Notes: generated by a model not told the origin, from the sequence alone. Shown: positions 10,762 through 20,203, counted from the first letter of the stretch. The stretch is 64,000 nucleotides of DNA from Sphingomonas sp. IC-56 (GCF_021043375.1 NZ_JAJNDV010000003.1:62001-126000), one strand, 5' to 3'. Numbers and translations: made by a program.

Positions 10762-11382
10762 CTATACCCGGCTCGCCAGCAGCGCGCCGCCAAAGCCGAT
10801 GAACATGGCGCCGGTCGCGCGATTGAACCGCCGCTGCCGATGCGCGGGCGCCAGCCACCGCGCCAGCGAGCGTCCGCCCAGCGCGTAGGTGACGTACCAG
10901 CCGCCCTCGATCACTGCAAAGCTGACCACCAGGATCCCCAACTGCGTCCAGAAGGGACGGCCTACATCCAGGAACTGTGGGAACAGCGCGGCAGCGAAGA
11001 TGATGAGCTTGGGGTTCGACAATCCCGTGCCCAGTGCGGCGGCATAGAGTGCGCCGGCACGGGGGCGGGTGTGCGGATCGGCCTCCGTCCCGGCACTTAC
11101 CGGCGCGCGCCATGCCTTGATCCCCAGCCACAGGAGATAGGCCGCGCCGGCATAGCGCAGCACGTCGAACACGCGCGGCGAGGCCTTTAGCAGGGCGCCC
11201 AATCCCATCGCGGAGGCGAGCAGGCACAGCAGCACCGCGCTCATCAGCCCGGCCATTGAGAACAGCGCCCGGCGCGGACCGTGGTGAATGCTCTGCACCA
11301 TGACATGGAGCATGTTCGGACCCGGCGTGCCGGCGATCAGGAACACGGCGGTGACATAGAGCCACCAGGTGTGGAGTGCCAT
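10762..11382 (-). CDS. LysE family translocator
   Basis: A 206-residue exporter of the LysE/RhtB type, inner membrane. It has about six hydrophobic segments and the family signature [14 protein letters not shown] near residues 15-28, then the [18 protein letters not shown] motif in the middle. These proteins export amino acids or related small solutes; the solute is unknown. The ATG at 11382 follows GAGAAGGGTGAG, a good ribosome binding site. It lies downstream of rplT on the same strand, separated from it by a strong terminator, so it is probably transcribed on its own. Confidence 0.88.
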   Translation of the reverse strand: MALHTWWLYVTAVFLIAGTPGPNMLHVMVQSIHHGPRRALFSMAGLMSAVLLCLLASAMGLGALLKASPRVFDVLRYAGAAYLLWLGIKAWRAPVSAGTEADPHTRPRAGALYAAALGTGLSNPKLIIFAAALFPQFLDVGRPFWTQLGILVVSFAVIEGGWYVTYALGGRSLARWLAPAHRQRRFNRATGAMFIGFGGALLASRV

Positions 11383-11424
11383 CTGCTCACCCTTCTCGGC
11401 ACCACATGGTGCCGGAAACGAAAA

Positions 11425-11456
11425 GGGCGCCGGTGTTGCCACCGACGCCCCTTTTT
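11425..11456 (-). terminator. Rho-independent terminator after rpmI-rplT
   Basis: Read on the minus strand, an 11-bp stem (GGGCGTCGGTG with CACCGGCGCCC, one G-T pair) closes a GCAA tetraloop and is followed by TTTTC. It lies 23 nt after the rplT stop and before the LysE gene. Confidence 0.8.
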
Positions 11457-11478
11457 CGATCAACTGCTACAGGCTCGC

Positions 11479-11844
11479 TCAGGCGGCCTGGGGCAGAGCC
11501 GCCTTCGCCTGCGCGATGATGGCGCTAAACGCTTCACCTTCGTGCATTGCGATGTCAGCCAGGACCTTGCGGTCGAGTTCGATGCCGGCGAGCTTGAGCC
11601 CGTGCATGAACTGCGAATAGGTCAGGCCTTCGGCGCGAACGCCGGCGTTGATGCGCTGGATCCAGAGACCCCGGAACGTCCGCTTCTTAACCTTGCGGTC
11701 GCGATACGCGTACTGGCCGGCCTTTTCGACGGCCTGCCGCGCGATGCGGATGGTGTTCTTGCGACGGCCACGATAGCCCTTCGCCTGTTCCAGAATGTTC
11801 TTGTGCTTGGCGCGGGTGGTAACACCCCGTTTTACGCGTGCCAT
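11479..11844 (-). CDS. rplT: 50S ribosomal protein L20
   Basis: A 121-residue basic ribosomal protein, full length. It begins [18 protein letters not shown] and contains the helical [18 protein letters not shown] segment that organises 23S rRNA during early 50S assembly. It is 14 nt downstream of rpmI and ends before a clear terminator. infC, which often precedes these two genes, is not adjacent here. Confidence 0.98.
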   Translation of the reverse strand: MARVKRGVTTRAKHKNILEQAKGYRGRRKNTIRIARQAVEKAGQYAYRDRKVKKRTFRGLWIQRINAGVRAEGLTYSQFMHGLKLAGIELDRKVLADIAMHEGEAFSAIIAQAKAALPQAA

Positions 11845-11858
11845 GTGTCAGGCCTCCC

Positions 11859-12062
11859 TTACTTCAGGCCGTACGGCGCCCACGCGACAACGCGTGCGAC
11901 GTCAGCATCGGCCAGCACGGAAGTGCCGCGATTGGTACGGATATACTTCGCGTTGTGCGAAATCAGTCGGTGGCGCTTGCCGGCGACTCCATGCTTCACC
12001 TTGCCAGTGGCGGTGAACTTGAAGCGCTTCTTAACGCCGCTCTTCGTCTTGAGCTTGGGCAT
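11859..12062 (-). CDS. rpmI: 50S ribosomal protein L35
   Basis: A 67-residue very basic ribosomal protein with the diagnostic start [20 protein letters not shown] and the [10 protein letters not shown] segment. It is the first gene of the rpmI-rplT unit; AAGGAGA lies upstream of the ATG at 12062. The in-frame sequence before the ATG is not family-like. Confidence 0.98.
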   Translation of the reverse strand: MPKLKTKSGVKKRFKFTATGKVKHGVAGKRHRLISHNAKYIRTNRGTSVLADADVARVVAWAPYGLK

Positions 12063-12241
12063 TTTCGTCTCCTTATGGTTCGACGATTGCAGACAGCCGC
12101 GGCAGCCCTTGTTAGCCGGACGGTCCCTCGATCGCGGAAAGGCGGGCGCATAGCCGAGCATGTGCCGCATTGCAACCAGAGTCCTGCGGGCGCGGCGGGT
12201 GCTAATGGGAACCGCGACCCTTTACGCGCTTTGTGCCTCCG

Positions 12242-14392
12242 ATGGCCGATCGTGACGCGTCCATAACTGCCGCCGACCCGGCACAGGCGGGCACTGCCCC
12301 GGCAAAGCCGGTCCGCGCGCTCGGCACGCCGCTTGCCAGCGTCATTTCCGTGGTCGTCACGCTCCTAGGTCTGCTGGTGCTCGCCTGGACGATCCTGTTC
12401 ATCACCAAGGGCCGGTTCCTCAAGCATACGTTCGAGGGGATCGCCAGCGCGCAGAGCGGGCGCACGGTGAAGGTCGCGGGCGACTTCCAGCTGTATTTCG
12501 CGCCGTTTAACGTCAAGTTCTTGGCCGAGCGCATCACCGTCTCCAATCCGGATTGGGCGGGTGGCGGCAACTTCTTCGCGGCAGCCAAGGTCGACAGCCG
12601 CATCTCGACCTGGAGCCTGGTCACCCACAAATATCGGTTCAACTGGCTAGGTCTCCAGGACGGCCGGATCGACCTGCAATGGGACAAGGCGGGGCGGCGC
12701 AACACCTGGACGTTCAAGTCCGGCGATGAAGGCGGCGATCCGTTCGAGCTACCTTCGGTGCGCCGTGGCATCGTTCAAGGCACGCAGCTGCGCTATCTCG
12801 ATCCGCGGATGCGGATCGAAGCGGCGATTCGCGTCCATACCGTGGAAGCACGCGAGACCCGAGTCGAGAACAGCATCCGCTTCGATGGCATCGGCACCGC
12901 ACGGGGCGCCCGCTTCACCCTGGCGGGCGCATTGCTGTCGCCCAACGAGACCGTGTCCGGCGGCGCGAACAAGCTGCAGCTGCGCGCCGAAGGGGTGCGG
13001 ACCAGCGTCGACATCACCGGCACCCTGCCTGGCGCGACCGAGATCGAAGGCGCGGACCTGCGCATGGACCTGCGCGGCCGCAACCTGGCCGACATCTTCC
13101 TGGTGTTCGGCATCGCCGTGCCGGACACGCGCCGCTATCGCCTGACCTCGGCGCTGACCAAGCGTGGCGACGAATGGCGCTTCACCGGGGTCAAGGGACG
13201 GTTCGGGGACAGCGACCTTGGCGGGCGGTTTACCGTCGCCATGAAGCAGCCGCGCCTGTTGCTGACCGCCGACCTGGCGACCCGCACGCTCGACATCATC
13301 GATGCCGCGCCGTTCATCGGCTACAACCCGGACAAGATCGAAGCGCAGGGCGGAGCGGGCACGATCGAGCGGGTCGGCGGGGCGCCGCGCATCCTTCCCG
13401 ACGCGCCGCTGCGTATCGAAGCGCTCAAGAATTTCGACGCGCGGGTGAAGTGGAACGTGGCCCGCGTGCGCGCCAACAGGCTCCCCATGTCGAACATCGA
13501 ACTGGGCCTCACGCTGGACAACCGTCTGCTCAAGCTCAGCCCGCTCAACTTCAGCATCGCGCGCGGCACGATCAACTCTGACATCACCATCAACGCGCGG
13601 CGCCAGCCGGTCTTCACCGACTATGACATCCGCCTGTCGCCCACGCCAATGGGCGTGCTGCTCGCCGGGTTTGGCGTGGAGGAGTCGGGCACCAGCGGCA
13701 CCGTGAAGGCGCGGGTGAAGATTACCGGTCTGGGCAACAGCGTTCGCGATTCGCTGGCCAACTCGAACGGGCGAATCGCCATCATCCTGCCCAAGGGAAG
13801 TTTCTGGACGCGCAACATCCAGCTGTCGGAGATCGACGTCGGCACGTTCGTGCAGAAGATGTTCGAGAAGAAGCTGAAGGAACCGGTGCAGATCAATTGC
13901 GGGCTGCTCGGCTTCACCGTGCGCAACGGCATTGCCGCGGCCGATCCGATCCTGATCGACACGAGCAAGAACGTGATGCTCGGGCGCGGCGGCTTTTCCT
14001 TCAAGAACGAGACGCTTGACCTGGCCTTCCGCGCCGACAGCAAGAAGTTCAGCCTGTTCGCCGGTCAGTCGCCGGTGGGGATTGGCGGCTATTTCTCTCA
14101 GCCCTCGATCGACGTGATCACGCCCGAACTGCTGGCGCGGGCGGGCGTGGGCCTTGGGCTTGCGGTGGTCGCGAGTCCCATCGCGGCGGTGGTGGCCTTT
14201 GTGGATGTCGGCGACGCCAAGTCCGCTGCGTGCGGCCCCGTGCTGGCGGGCGCAACGGCCAAGGCCCAGCGCGACAGCAAGGGTCAGCCGCGCGACGATG
14301 TCGGCAAGGGCACGACCGCCAAATCCGAAGACGGCAAGCGCAGCAAGGGTGAGCGCAAGGAACAGCGCAAGAAGTTCCTGGGCATCTTCTGA
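12242..14392 (+). CDS. AsmA family protein
   Basis: About 716 residues with an N-terminal cytoplasmic tail, one membrane anchor at about residues 30-55 (SVVVTLLGLLVLAWTILF) and a long periplasmic beta-rich domain. The C-terminal AsmA signature (SSNGRIAIILPKG-like, LGLTIRNG-like and GGYFSQPSID) is present. The protein ends in a Lys/Asp-rich low-complexity tail. AsmA-like proteins bridge inner and outer membranes and are implicated in lipid transport and outer-membrane biogenesis. Start could be ATG 12242 or a GTG nine bases earlier. It is divergent from rpmI. Confidence 0.85.
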   Translation: MADRDASITAADPAQAGTAPAKPVRALGTPLASVISVVVTLLGLLVLAWTILFITKGRFLKHTFEGIASAQSGRTVKVAGDFQLYFAPFNVKFLAERITVSNPDWAGGGNFFAAAKVDSRISTWSLVTHKYRFNWLGLQDGRIDLQWDKAGRRNTWTFKSGDEGGDPFELPSVRRGIVQGTQLRYLDPRMRIEAAIRVHTVEARETRVENSIRFDGIGTARGARFTLAGALLSPNETVSGGANKLQLRAEGVRTSVDITGTLPGATEIEGADLRMDLRGRNLADIFLVFGIAVPDTRRYRLTSALTKRGDEWRFTGVKGRFGDSDLGGRFTVAMKQPRLLLTADLATRTLDIIDAAPFIGYNPDKIEAQGGAGTIERVGGAPRILPDAPLRIEALKNFDARVKWNVARVRANRLPMSNIELGLTLDNRLLKLSPLNFSIARGTINSDITINARRQPVFTDYDIRLSPTPMGVLLAGFGVEESGTSGTVKARVKITGLGNSVRDSLANSNGRIAIILPKGSFWTRNIQLSEIDVGTFVQKMFEKKLKEPVQINCGLLGFTVRNGIAAADPILIDTSKNVMLGRGGFSFKNETLDLAFRADSKKFSLFAGQSPVGIGGYFSQPSIDVITPELLARAGVGLGLAVVASPIAAVVAFVDVGDAKSAACGPVLAGATAKAQRDSKGQPRDDVGKGTTAKSEDGKRSKGERKEQRKKFLGIF

Positions 14393-14501
14393 TCTGTTCG
14401 AGCGCTGACCGCGGCTGCCCGGCAACCTTTTTGCCGCGACGACATTGCCTTCGCTGCGTTTTTGGGGCTTTCGCGGAAAACGCGAACGGAGAGGTATTGG
14501 G

Positions 14502-16250
14502 TTGTCGACGGAACGGGACGAGGGCTTGATCAAGCCTCCGGTCGGACAGAGCACGGGAGTCCCGGCCGAAGGTGCCATGGACGTAGGTGCCAACGAGCCG
14601 ATCGAGAGCCGCGGGCTACATCACTGGCGTGAAAGCACCATCACCCAGCCTGGGCTGGACGACCGCGGCAATGTGTTCTTCGCGGCGATCGAGATGACTC
14701 GGATGCCGATGATTCTCACCGACCCCAACCTCCCCGACAATCCCATCGTCTTCGCCAACAAGGCGTTTCTCGACCTCACCATGTATGAGGAAGACGAGGT
14801 GCTGGGCCGAAACTGCCGCTTCCTGCAGGGCGCGCAGACAGAGCCGCAGCCGGTCACCGAGATGCGGCAGGCAGTGGAGCAGCGCCACTCGGTGGCGCTG
14901 GAGGTGCTGAACTACAAGCGCGACGGCACGCCGTTCTGGAACGCCGTGTTCATCGGCCCGGTCTACGACACCTCCGGCACGCTCCTGTATTTCTTCGCCA
15001 GCCAGTTGGACGTGACGCGCCGGCGCGAGACCGAGCAATCCTTTCGCCAGGCGCAGAAGATGGAGTCGATCGGACAGCTTACCGCTGGGCTGGCGCACGA
15101 CTTCAACAATCTGCTCCAGGTCGTGAACGGCAATCTGGAGATGCTGGACAGTCGGATCGATGACCCGCGCAGCCAACGCTATCTGCACAATGCGCGATCG
15201 GCCGCCGAGCGCGGGGCCAAGCTGACCAGCCAGTTGCTCGCATTCGCCCGCAAGACGCGGCTCGAACCGCGGCCGGTGGACATCAGCGAGTGCATCCACA
15301 GCTTTGCCGAGATGATCGAGAGCTCGGTCGGCAAGCAGGTCGAGATCCATCTGAGCACGCGGCGCGGTCTGCCCAAGGCGATCCTGGATCCCGAACAGTT
15401 CGAAATGGCCATCCTCAACATCGCCATCAACGCGCGCGACGCGATGGCTGAGGGCGGTGTGATCACTATCTCCACCGCCAAGGTGAGCGTTACCGAGAAC
15501 AGTGCCGGGCGGAACCTGTCGGCTGGCGACTATCTCGCCGTCGAAGTGCAGGACCAGGGCAATGGCATGTCCCCCGACGTGCTGGAACGCGCAGTGGAAC
15601 CCTTCTTCACCACCAAGCCGACCGGCAAGGGAACCGGCCTCGGGCTCGCCATGGCCAGCGGCTTTGTCCAACAGTCGCGCGGGCGGCTGGAGATCGAGAG
15701 CGATTTGGGCGAGGGCACCACGGTGCGCATGCTGTTCCCCGTCGCCGGCAGCGACGTGGATGCGGAGGAGGACCCCAGTCACCGGCCGGCACAAGCGGGC
15801 GCCTCGCTTCCCGATGTGGGGGCGAGCCACATCTTGGTCGTCGAAGACAGCGCCGAAGTCATGGAGCTTGCCTGCGAGATACTGATCGACGCGGGATACA
15901 GGGTCAGCACCGCGCCCACCGGCGATGCCGGGCTGGCGGCGTTCAAACACGCGTTGCAGGACGATCCCTTCGACCTGGTCTTCACCGACCTGGTGATGCC
16001 CGGCAGCATCAATGGCATCGCGCTGGCCGATCAAGTCAGCGAACTGGATCCCGGCATCGTCGTCCTGATGACCACCGGGTATAATGAGCAGTTGGTGGTG
16101 GACGGGCCGCTACGTTCCGGGCGCGACGTGCTCGGCAAGCCGTACCGCAAGACCGATCTGCTCGACCGTATCCGCCAGGCGCTCAATCAGCGCGGGCAGC
16201 AGGACCGGACTCGGCGGCGCCCATCGGACTTCGGCGCGGCGGAGGCCTGA
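14502..16250 (+). CDS. LOV-domain hybrid histidine kinase with receiver
   Basis: A 582-residue blue-light sensor kinase. The PAS/LOV domain (about residues 60-165) carries GRNCRFLQ, with Cys105 the flavin-adduct cysteine. Then comes a HisKA region with phospho-acceptor His199 in AGLAHDFNNLL, a HATPase with NARDAM and GTGLGLAMASGFV, and a C-terminal receiver with phospho-acceptor Asp496 in VFTDLVMPG. No membrane segment is seen, so it is cytoplasmic. I set the start at TTG 14502 because GGAGAGG lies 7 nt upstream. LOV-HKs in alphaproteobacteria feed light into stress and attachment circuits. No output regulator is adjacent. Confidence 0.92.
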   Translation: MSTERDEGLIKPPVGQSTGVPAEGAMDVGANEPIESRGLHHWRESTITQPGLDDRGNVFFAAIEMTRMPMILTDPNLPDNPIVFANKAFLDLTMYEEDEVLGRNCRFLQGAQTEPQPVTEMRQAVEQRHSVALEVLNYKRDGTPFWNAVFIGPVYDTSGTLLYFFASQLDVTRRRETEQSFRQAQKMESIGQLTAGLAHDFNNLLQVVNGNLEMLDSRIDDPRSQRYLHNARSAAERGAKLTSQLLAFARKTRLEPRPVDISECIHSFAEMIESSVGKQVEIHLSTRRGLPKAILDPEQFEMAILNIAINARDAMAEGGVITISTAKVSVTENSAGRNLSAGDYLAVEVQDQGNGMSPDVLERAVEPFFTTKPTGKGTGLGLAMASGFVQQSRGRLEIESDLGEGTTVRMLFPVAGSDVDAEEDPSHRPAQAGASLPDVGASHILVVEDSAEVMELACEILIDAGYRVSTAPTGDAGLAAFKHALQDDPFDLVFTDLVMPGSINGIALADQVSELDPGIVVLMTTGYNEQLVVDGPLRSGRDVLGKPYRKTDLLDRIRQALNQRGQQDRTRRRPSDFGAAEA

Positions 16251-16256
16251 CCCCGG

Positions 16257-17042
16257 TCAGTGCCCGCCGCGGCAGGCGAGCGCTTCGAGTATTTCCTCAA
16301 TTCGCGCCGGGTCGCCGGCAGCGATCACTTCGCCGTTGCTGCCCGCGTGGAGCGGATCGCCCTGCCAATCGCACATGCGGCCGCCCGCGCCTTCGACCAC
16401 CGGGACCAGTGCGGCGAAGTCGTGGAGCTTGAGGCCAGCCTCGACCACCACGTCCATCCAGCCGCTGGCGACGCATCCATAGGCATAGCAGTCGCCACCC
16501 AGAACCGTGCTCATCACTTCAGCATCTAGATGCTCGAAGGCGTGGAGCTGGTCGTCGGTGAACAATGCAGGCGAGGTGGTGCCCAGGATCGCCTGCTTCA
16601 GGTCGCGGCAGCGGCGCGTGCTGGCCGGCTTGCCGTTGAACAGCGTGGGACGGCCCATAACGCCCAGCCAGCGTTCGCCGATGATCGGTTGATCGATTAT
16701 TCCGAGCAGCGGCCAGCCGTCTTCGATCAGCGCGATCAAGGTGCCGAAAGTTGCGCGGCCGGAGATGAAGGCGCGAGTGCCGTCGATGGGGTCGAGCACC
16801 CATTGCCGAGTGCTGGTGCCTTCGCGGACGCCGAATTCTTCGCCGATGATGCCATCCATAGGCCGTTCGGCGATGATAAGTTTGCGCATGGCCTCTTCGG
16901 CCTCGCGGTCGGCCAGGGTTACGGGCGACAGATCCTCCTTGGCTTCCAGCCCGTGTTCGGCACGGAAGCGGGGGCGGATCGCCGCGCCTGCCGCATCGGC
17001 GAGGCGGTTGGCGAGATCGATATCGGTTTGCGTGACGGGCAT
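16257..17042 (-). CDS. hisN: Histidinol-phosphatase, inositol monophosphatase family
   Basis: A 261-residue magnesium-dependent phosphatase of the IMPase fold. Metal ligands lie in IIGEEFG (about residue 67) and DPIDGTRAF (about 84-92), with LHDFAALVPVVEGAGG near 205-220. The sequence is closest in style to the HisN histidinol-phosphatases of alphaproteobacteria, which finish histidine synthesis, rather than to SuhB. The histidine role is inferred from sequence type, as no other his gene is nearby. It converges on the LOV kinase with a 6-nt gap. Confidence 0.85.
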   Translation of the reverse strand: MPVTQTDIDLANRLADAAGAAIRPRFRAEHGLEAKEDLSPVTLADREAEEAMRKLIIAERPMDGIIGEEFGVREGTSTRQWVLDPIDGTRAFISGRATFGTLIALIEDGWPLLGIIDQPIIGERWLGVMGRPTLFNGKPASTRRCRDLKQAILGTTSPALFTDDQLHAFEHLDAEVMSTVLGGDCYAYGCVASGWMDVVVEAGLKLHDFAALVPVVEGAGGRMCDWQGDPLHAGSNGEVIAAGDPARIEEILEALACRGGH

Positions 17043-17107
17043 GCCCCTGCCCTAGCCAGCCGATTTTGACTCGCCAAGGTCACAAAGCACTGCCAGTCCT
17101 CGCGGCG

Positions 17108-18166
17108 ATGCGCTCGATGCTTGTCCTTGCCGGCCTGATCGCCGCCACGCCCGCCGCTGCCCAGGTTCGCGCCGTACCGGCGCAGCCGGAGTCGGAGCAG
17201 GCGGCGTTGCGCGGCGTCGAGGTGTTCCTGGTCAACGAGACCGACGCGCCCGTGGCCGATGCCGGACCGCGCCAAATCGAAGTCACCGCCGCCGACGGCA
17301 GCCGGCTGGTGCTGGAGCGCGCACCCGGCCCGACCCGCACGATCGCGCCCGGCGCCTTCGCCAAGGTGCGCTATATCCCGGTGAGCGTCGCATCGGTGGC
17401 GGTGCCGCCATCGGCACAACATCCCGCCGCCCCCATTCCTGATGGCGAAACGGTGGTACAGAGCTCGACCGGATCATCCTCGGCATTCGTGGAGCGGTTC
17501 GAACCGCATGAGCCGATCTATGGCGTGTTCGGCATGGGCGATTCCGGTGCCAAGCTTCAGGTGAGCCTGGGCTTCAAGCCCTTTGCCGAGGATGCGCCGG
17601 CCAAGCTCGGCAATCTGCGCTTTGCCTATACCCAGACGATGTTCTGGGCGATCCAGCAGCCCTCCGGCCCGTTCAACTCGACCATCTACAGCCCCGAAGT
17701 CTATGCCGACAGCGCGCTTGATGACACGACGCGCGTGGCGATTGGGTGGCGGCATGATTCCAACGGGCGCGGCGATCTCGACTCGGTCGACCTCAACCGC
17801 ATCTTCGCGCGGGTGGAGAAGCAGTTCGACCTCGGCAACGACTGGCGGCTCGATATCGCACCGATGGCCTGGTTCTATGTCGGGTCGAGCGGTGCGGCGC
17901 ATGACGTGCCCGATTACTATGGCTACACGTCGCTGACCGCCGCGATTCAGCAGCGCGATGGCCTGAAGCTGTCGCTGACCGCGCGCGGCAATGTCGAGAC
18001 CGGCAAGGGATCGGCCGAGCTGTTCGCCTCGTATCCGCTGGCGCGAATCGGGGGCGGCATGGGCTTCTACCTGTTCGGCCAGGCCTTTGCCGGACATGCC
18101 GAAACGCTGGACGACTATCGCCGCAGCGACGCCCATGCCAGGATCGGCATAGCGCTAACCCGATGA
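17108..18166 (+). CDS. pldA: Outer-membrane phospholipase A (OMPLA-like)
   Basis: A 352-residue secreted protein. A signal peptide ending near AAAQ is followed by an unusual ~120-residue N-terminal domain and a C-terminal beta-barrel. The OMPLA catalytic pattern is clear: WRHDSNGRGDLDSVDLNRIF contains the His-x-Ser pair and the distal Asn seen in Escherichia coli PldA. The enzyme would hydrolyse phospholipids misplaced in the outer leaflet. It is longer than classical OMPLA (about 290) because of the N-terminal part. The ATG 17108 start gives a good signal peptide; a TTG 14 codons earlier is possible. The peroxiredoxin follows 23 nt downstream. Confidence 0.85.
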   Translation: MRSMLVLAGLIAATPAAAQVRAVPAQPESEQAALRGVEVFLVNETDAPVADAGPRQIEVTAADGSRLVLERAPGPTRTIAPGAFAKVRYIPVSVASVAVPPSAQHPAAPIPDGETVVQSSTGSSSAFVERFEPHEPIYGVFGMGDSGAKLQVSLGFKPFAEDAPAKLGNLRFAYTQTMFWAIQQPSGPFNSTIYSPEVYADSALDDTTRVAIGWRHDSNGRGDLDSVDLNRIFARVEKQFDLGNDWRLDIAPMAWFYVGSSGAAHDVPDYYGYTSLTAAIQQRDGLKLSLTARGNVETGKGSAELFASYPLARIGGGMGFYLFGQAFAGHAETLDDYRRSDAHARIGIALTR

Positions 18167-18189
18167 CGCTACCCTCTAGGAGACCCTCT

Positions 18190-18729
18190 ATGCGCAAGCG
18201 CCTGCTCCTCGCCGCCCTGCTCCTCCCCCTGGGCGCCCCGCTCGACGCCGCGCTCGCGCCTGGCGCCCGCGCGCCGGACTTCACGGCGAATGGCGCGGCC
18301 GCCGGCAAACCGATCAGCGTGCACCTGGCCGCGGCGCTCAAAAAGGGTCCGGTGGTGCTGTATTTCTTCCCCGCCGCCTACACCGGCGGGTGCAATGCCG
18401 AGGCGAACGCCTTTGCCGAGGCGCTGCCCGACTTTACCAAGGCGGGTGCGACGGTGATCGGCATGACCGCCGGCAATGTCGACCAGCTGCAGAAATTCTC
18501 CGCCGAGCACTGCGCCGGCAAGTTCGCCGTCGCCGCGGCGAGCCCGCAGGTGATTCGCGGCTATGACGTGTTGTTGCAGAAGCCCGGCGGCGGCATGATG
18601 ACCACCCGCACCAGCTATGTGATCGCGCCCAACGGCCGCATCCTCTACGCGCATAGCGACATGAACCCCGCCGGGCATGTGCGCCTGACGCTGGATGCGG
18701 TGCGCAAGTATCGGCAGTCGCGCCGCTGA
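18190..18729 (+). CDS. Exported peroxiredoxin (AhpC/TSA, redoxin family)
   Basis: A 179-residue thiol peroxidase-like protein with a signal peptide over about the first 20 residues, so probably periplasmic. The peroxidatic motif P-x-x-x-T-x-x-C is present as PAAYTGGC, followed by NAEANAF. The thioredoxin-fold pattern continues through GATVIGMTAGN and YVIAPNGRILYAH. A second cysteine (EHCAGKF) could be the resolving one. The ATG follows TAGGAG. It likely shares a transcript with the phospholipase, fitting an envelope-maintenance role. Confidence 0.88.
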   Translation: MRKRLLLAALLLPLGAPLDAALAPGARAPDFTANGAAAGKPISVHLAAALKKGPVVLYFFPAAYTGGCNAEANAFAEALPDFTKAGATVIGMTAGNVDQLQKFSAEHCAGKFAVAAASPQVIRGYDVLLQKPGGGMMTTRTSYVIAPNGRILYAHSDMNPAGHVRLTLDAVRKYRQSRR

Positions 18730-18852
18730 GCGACCGCAGGCGCCAGGGGCCCCGCTCACCCAATTTTAGCTATTGGCCCCTAGTGTCGCGCGCAAAGAAA
18801 GATGTGCGGTCGGGACCGCGAGGAAACCGGAAAACGCTAGGGGTTTCAACTT

Positions 18853-19881
18853 ATGGCCAGAGCAATGGCCGTGCGCAGTAGCGGGGAGGTGGAGACCGCC
18901 AGTCTCTTCGAGCACGTGGGAGCATTCCTGCGCGATCATCGGCTGAGCGCGACTCCGGCCAATTACGCCTTTGCCTATCACCTGCTCACCGAGCCCAAGA
19001 GCCCGGTGGCGCGCGCGGTGGAAGCGCTGACCAATGGCGGCGTGCGGCTGACGCAGCACGATGTGGACGCCATGAACCTGGACGTTCAGTCACTGAGCAG
19101 ACCCGACGCTGCAAAGAAGGCAGACGGGCTGGTCGCACAGACCCAGATGCAGGTGGAAGGGTTTGCCGACATGGTGACCGCTATGCGTGCCGAGACGGCG
19201 GGCTTTGGCCGGGACCTGGCCGAAAGCGCCGCGGAGATGTCGCGGTCGACGGATGGGAACGCCGGCACCATCGCGGCGGATCAGGTCGCGCGGATCACCG
19301 CCACCATGATCGAGCGCGTCCGCACCGCCGAGGCCCGGCTGGAGACGGCCACGCGCGAAGCCAGCGAGCTGCGCGAGAAGCTGGAGGAAGCGCGCGACAA
19401 TGCCCGCCGCGACCCGCTGACCGAGCTGCCGAATCGCCGGGCGTTCGAGGAAGCCTATGCCGCGCAGGCCGCCGCCGGCGCCAGGCTGTGCATCGCGGTG
19501 TGCGACGTTGACCATTTCAAGTCGGTCAATGACCGATTCGGGCATGCAGTGGGCGACCGGGTGCTCAAGGCCATCGGCGATGCGCTGAGCCAGAGCTGTC
19601 CGAACCATCTGGTGGCGCGCTATGGCGGCGAGGAGTTCGCCATCCTGTTTACCGGCATCACCATCGAAGCGGCCCGCGCATTGATGGAGACGGCGCTCGT
19701 CACGGTTGCCGCCAAGCGTTACCGGCTGCGCGAAAGCGATGCGCCGCTGGGCGCGATCACCTTTTCCGCCGGGCTGACCCATGCCGAGAACCATGAGGTG
19801 CTCGGCACTGCCTTTCATCGCGCCGACCGCCTGCTGTACGCGGCGAAGTCGGCTGGACGGAACCGGTTGTTCACGGAATAG
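18853..19881 (+). CDS. GGDEF domain diguanylate cyclase
   Basis: A 342-residue cytoplasmic protein that would make cyclic di-GMP. The N-terminal ~170 residues are alpha-helical with a coiled-coil leading into the GGDEF domain (RRDPLTELPNRRAF). The active-site motif is GGEEF, within VARYGGEEFAILF, with the DVDHFKSVND metal and substrate motif intact. The residues five positions upstream that form the RxxD inhibitory site are missing (PNHL in place), so product inhibition through that site is unlikely. Start at ATG 18853; a second ATG lies four codons in. No membrane segment is seen. Confidence 0.9.
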   Translation: MARAMAVRSSGEVETASLFEHVGAFLRDHRLSATPANYAFAYHLLTEPKSPVARAVEALTNGGVRLTQHDVDAMNLDVQSLSRPDAAKKADGLVAQTQMQVEGFADMVTAMRAETAGFGRDLAESAAEMSRSTDGNAGTIAADQVARITATMIERVRTAEARLETATREASELREKLEEARDNARRDPLTELPNRRAFEEAYAAQAAAGARLCIAVCDVDHFKSVNDRFGHAVGDRVLKAIGDALSQSCPNHLVARYGGEEFAILFTGITIEAARALMETALVTVAAKRYRLRESDAPLGAITFSAGLTHAENHEVLGTAFHRADRLLYAAKSAGRNRLFTE

Positions 19882-19994
19882 CCCACCCAGTGGCTCGCCG
19901 TGAGTTGGTGTATTTTGCCAAAGCTCGGTGTGAGAAATCCCAAGTCTGAACCAGGGCGAAATGCCGCCCCAGCAACTTCAATGACTTAGCAAAT

Positions 19995-20010
19995 TGGCAC
20001 GCTCCCTGCA
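19995..20010 (+). promoter_or_regulatory. Candidate sigma54 (RpoN) promoter
   Basis: TGGCACGCTCCCTGCA matches the -24/-12 consensus TGGCACG-N4-TTGCW at all fixed positions but one (C for the first T of the -12 element). GG and GC are spaced as RpoN requires. The predicted start would lie about 50 nt before the first of two tiny membrane peptides. It is in the 189-nt gap after the diguanylate cyclase. Confidence 0.6.
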
Positions 20011-20070
20011 AAGTATCTGGCATCGGCAGCCGAATGGTTCGGACAGCCGAAGGTACCAGGGAGTTTGATC

Positions 20071-20178
20071 ATGACCGCACGCCTCGACTCGCTTAACCGC
20101 TCGGTTGCCGCTCTTGGCGCTGTCTTCTTCACCGTCGCGCTGGTGGTCTTTTCGACCCCCGTCGTTCCGATCGCCTGA
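20071..20178 (+). CDS. Tiny membrane peptide (35 aa)
   Basis: A 35-residue ORF, MTARLDSLNRSVAALGAVFF at its start, with a single hydrophobic helix at about residues 13-30 and a short Pro-rich end. GGGAG lies about 7 nt before the ATG. It lies 60 nt downstream of a strong sigma54-type promoter and 25 nt upstream of a second small hydrophobic ORF. I know no function. A short inner-membrane peptide made under RpoN control is the best reading. Confidence 0.55.
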   Translation: MTARLDSLNRSVAALGAVFFTVALVVFSTPVVPIA

Positions 20179-20203
20179 TCGAGCCGGACAAGGAGATTTC
20201 GCC

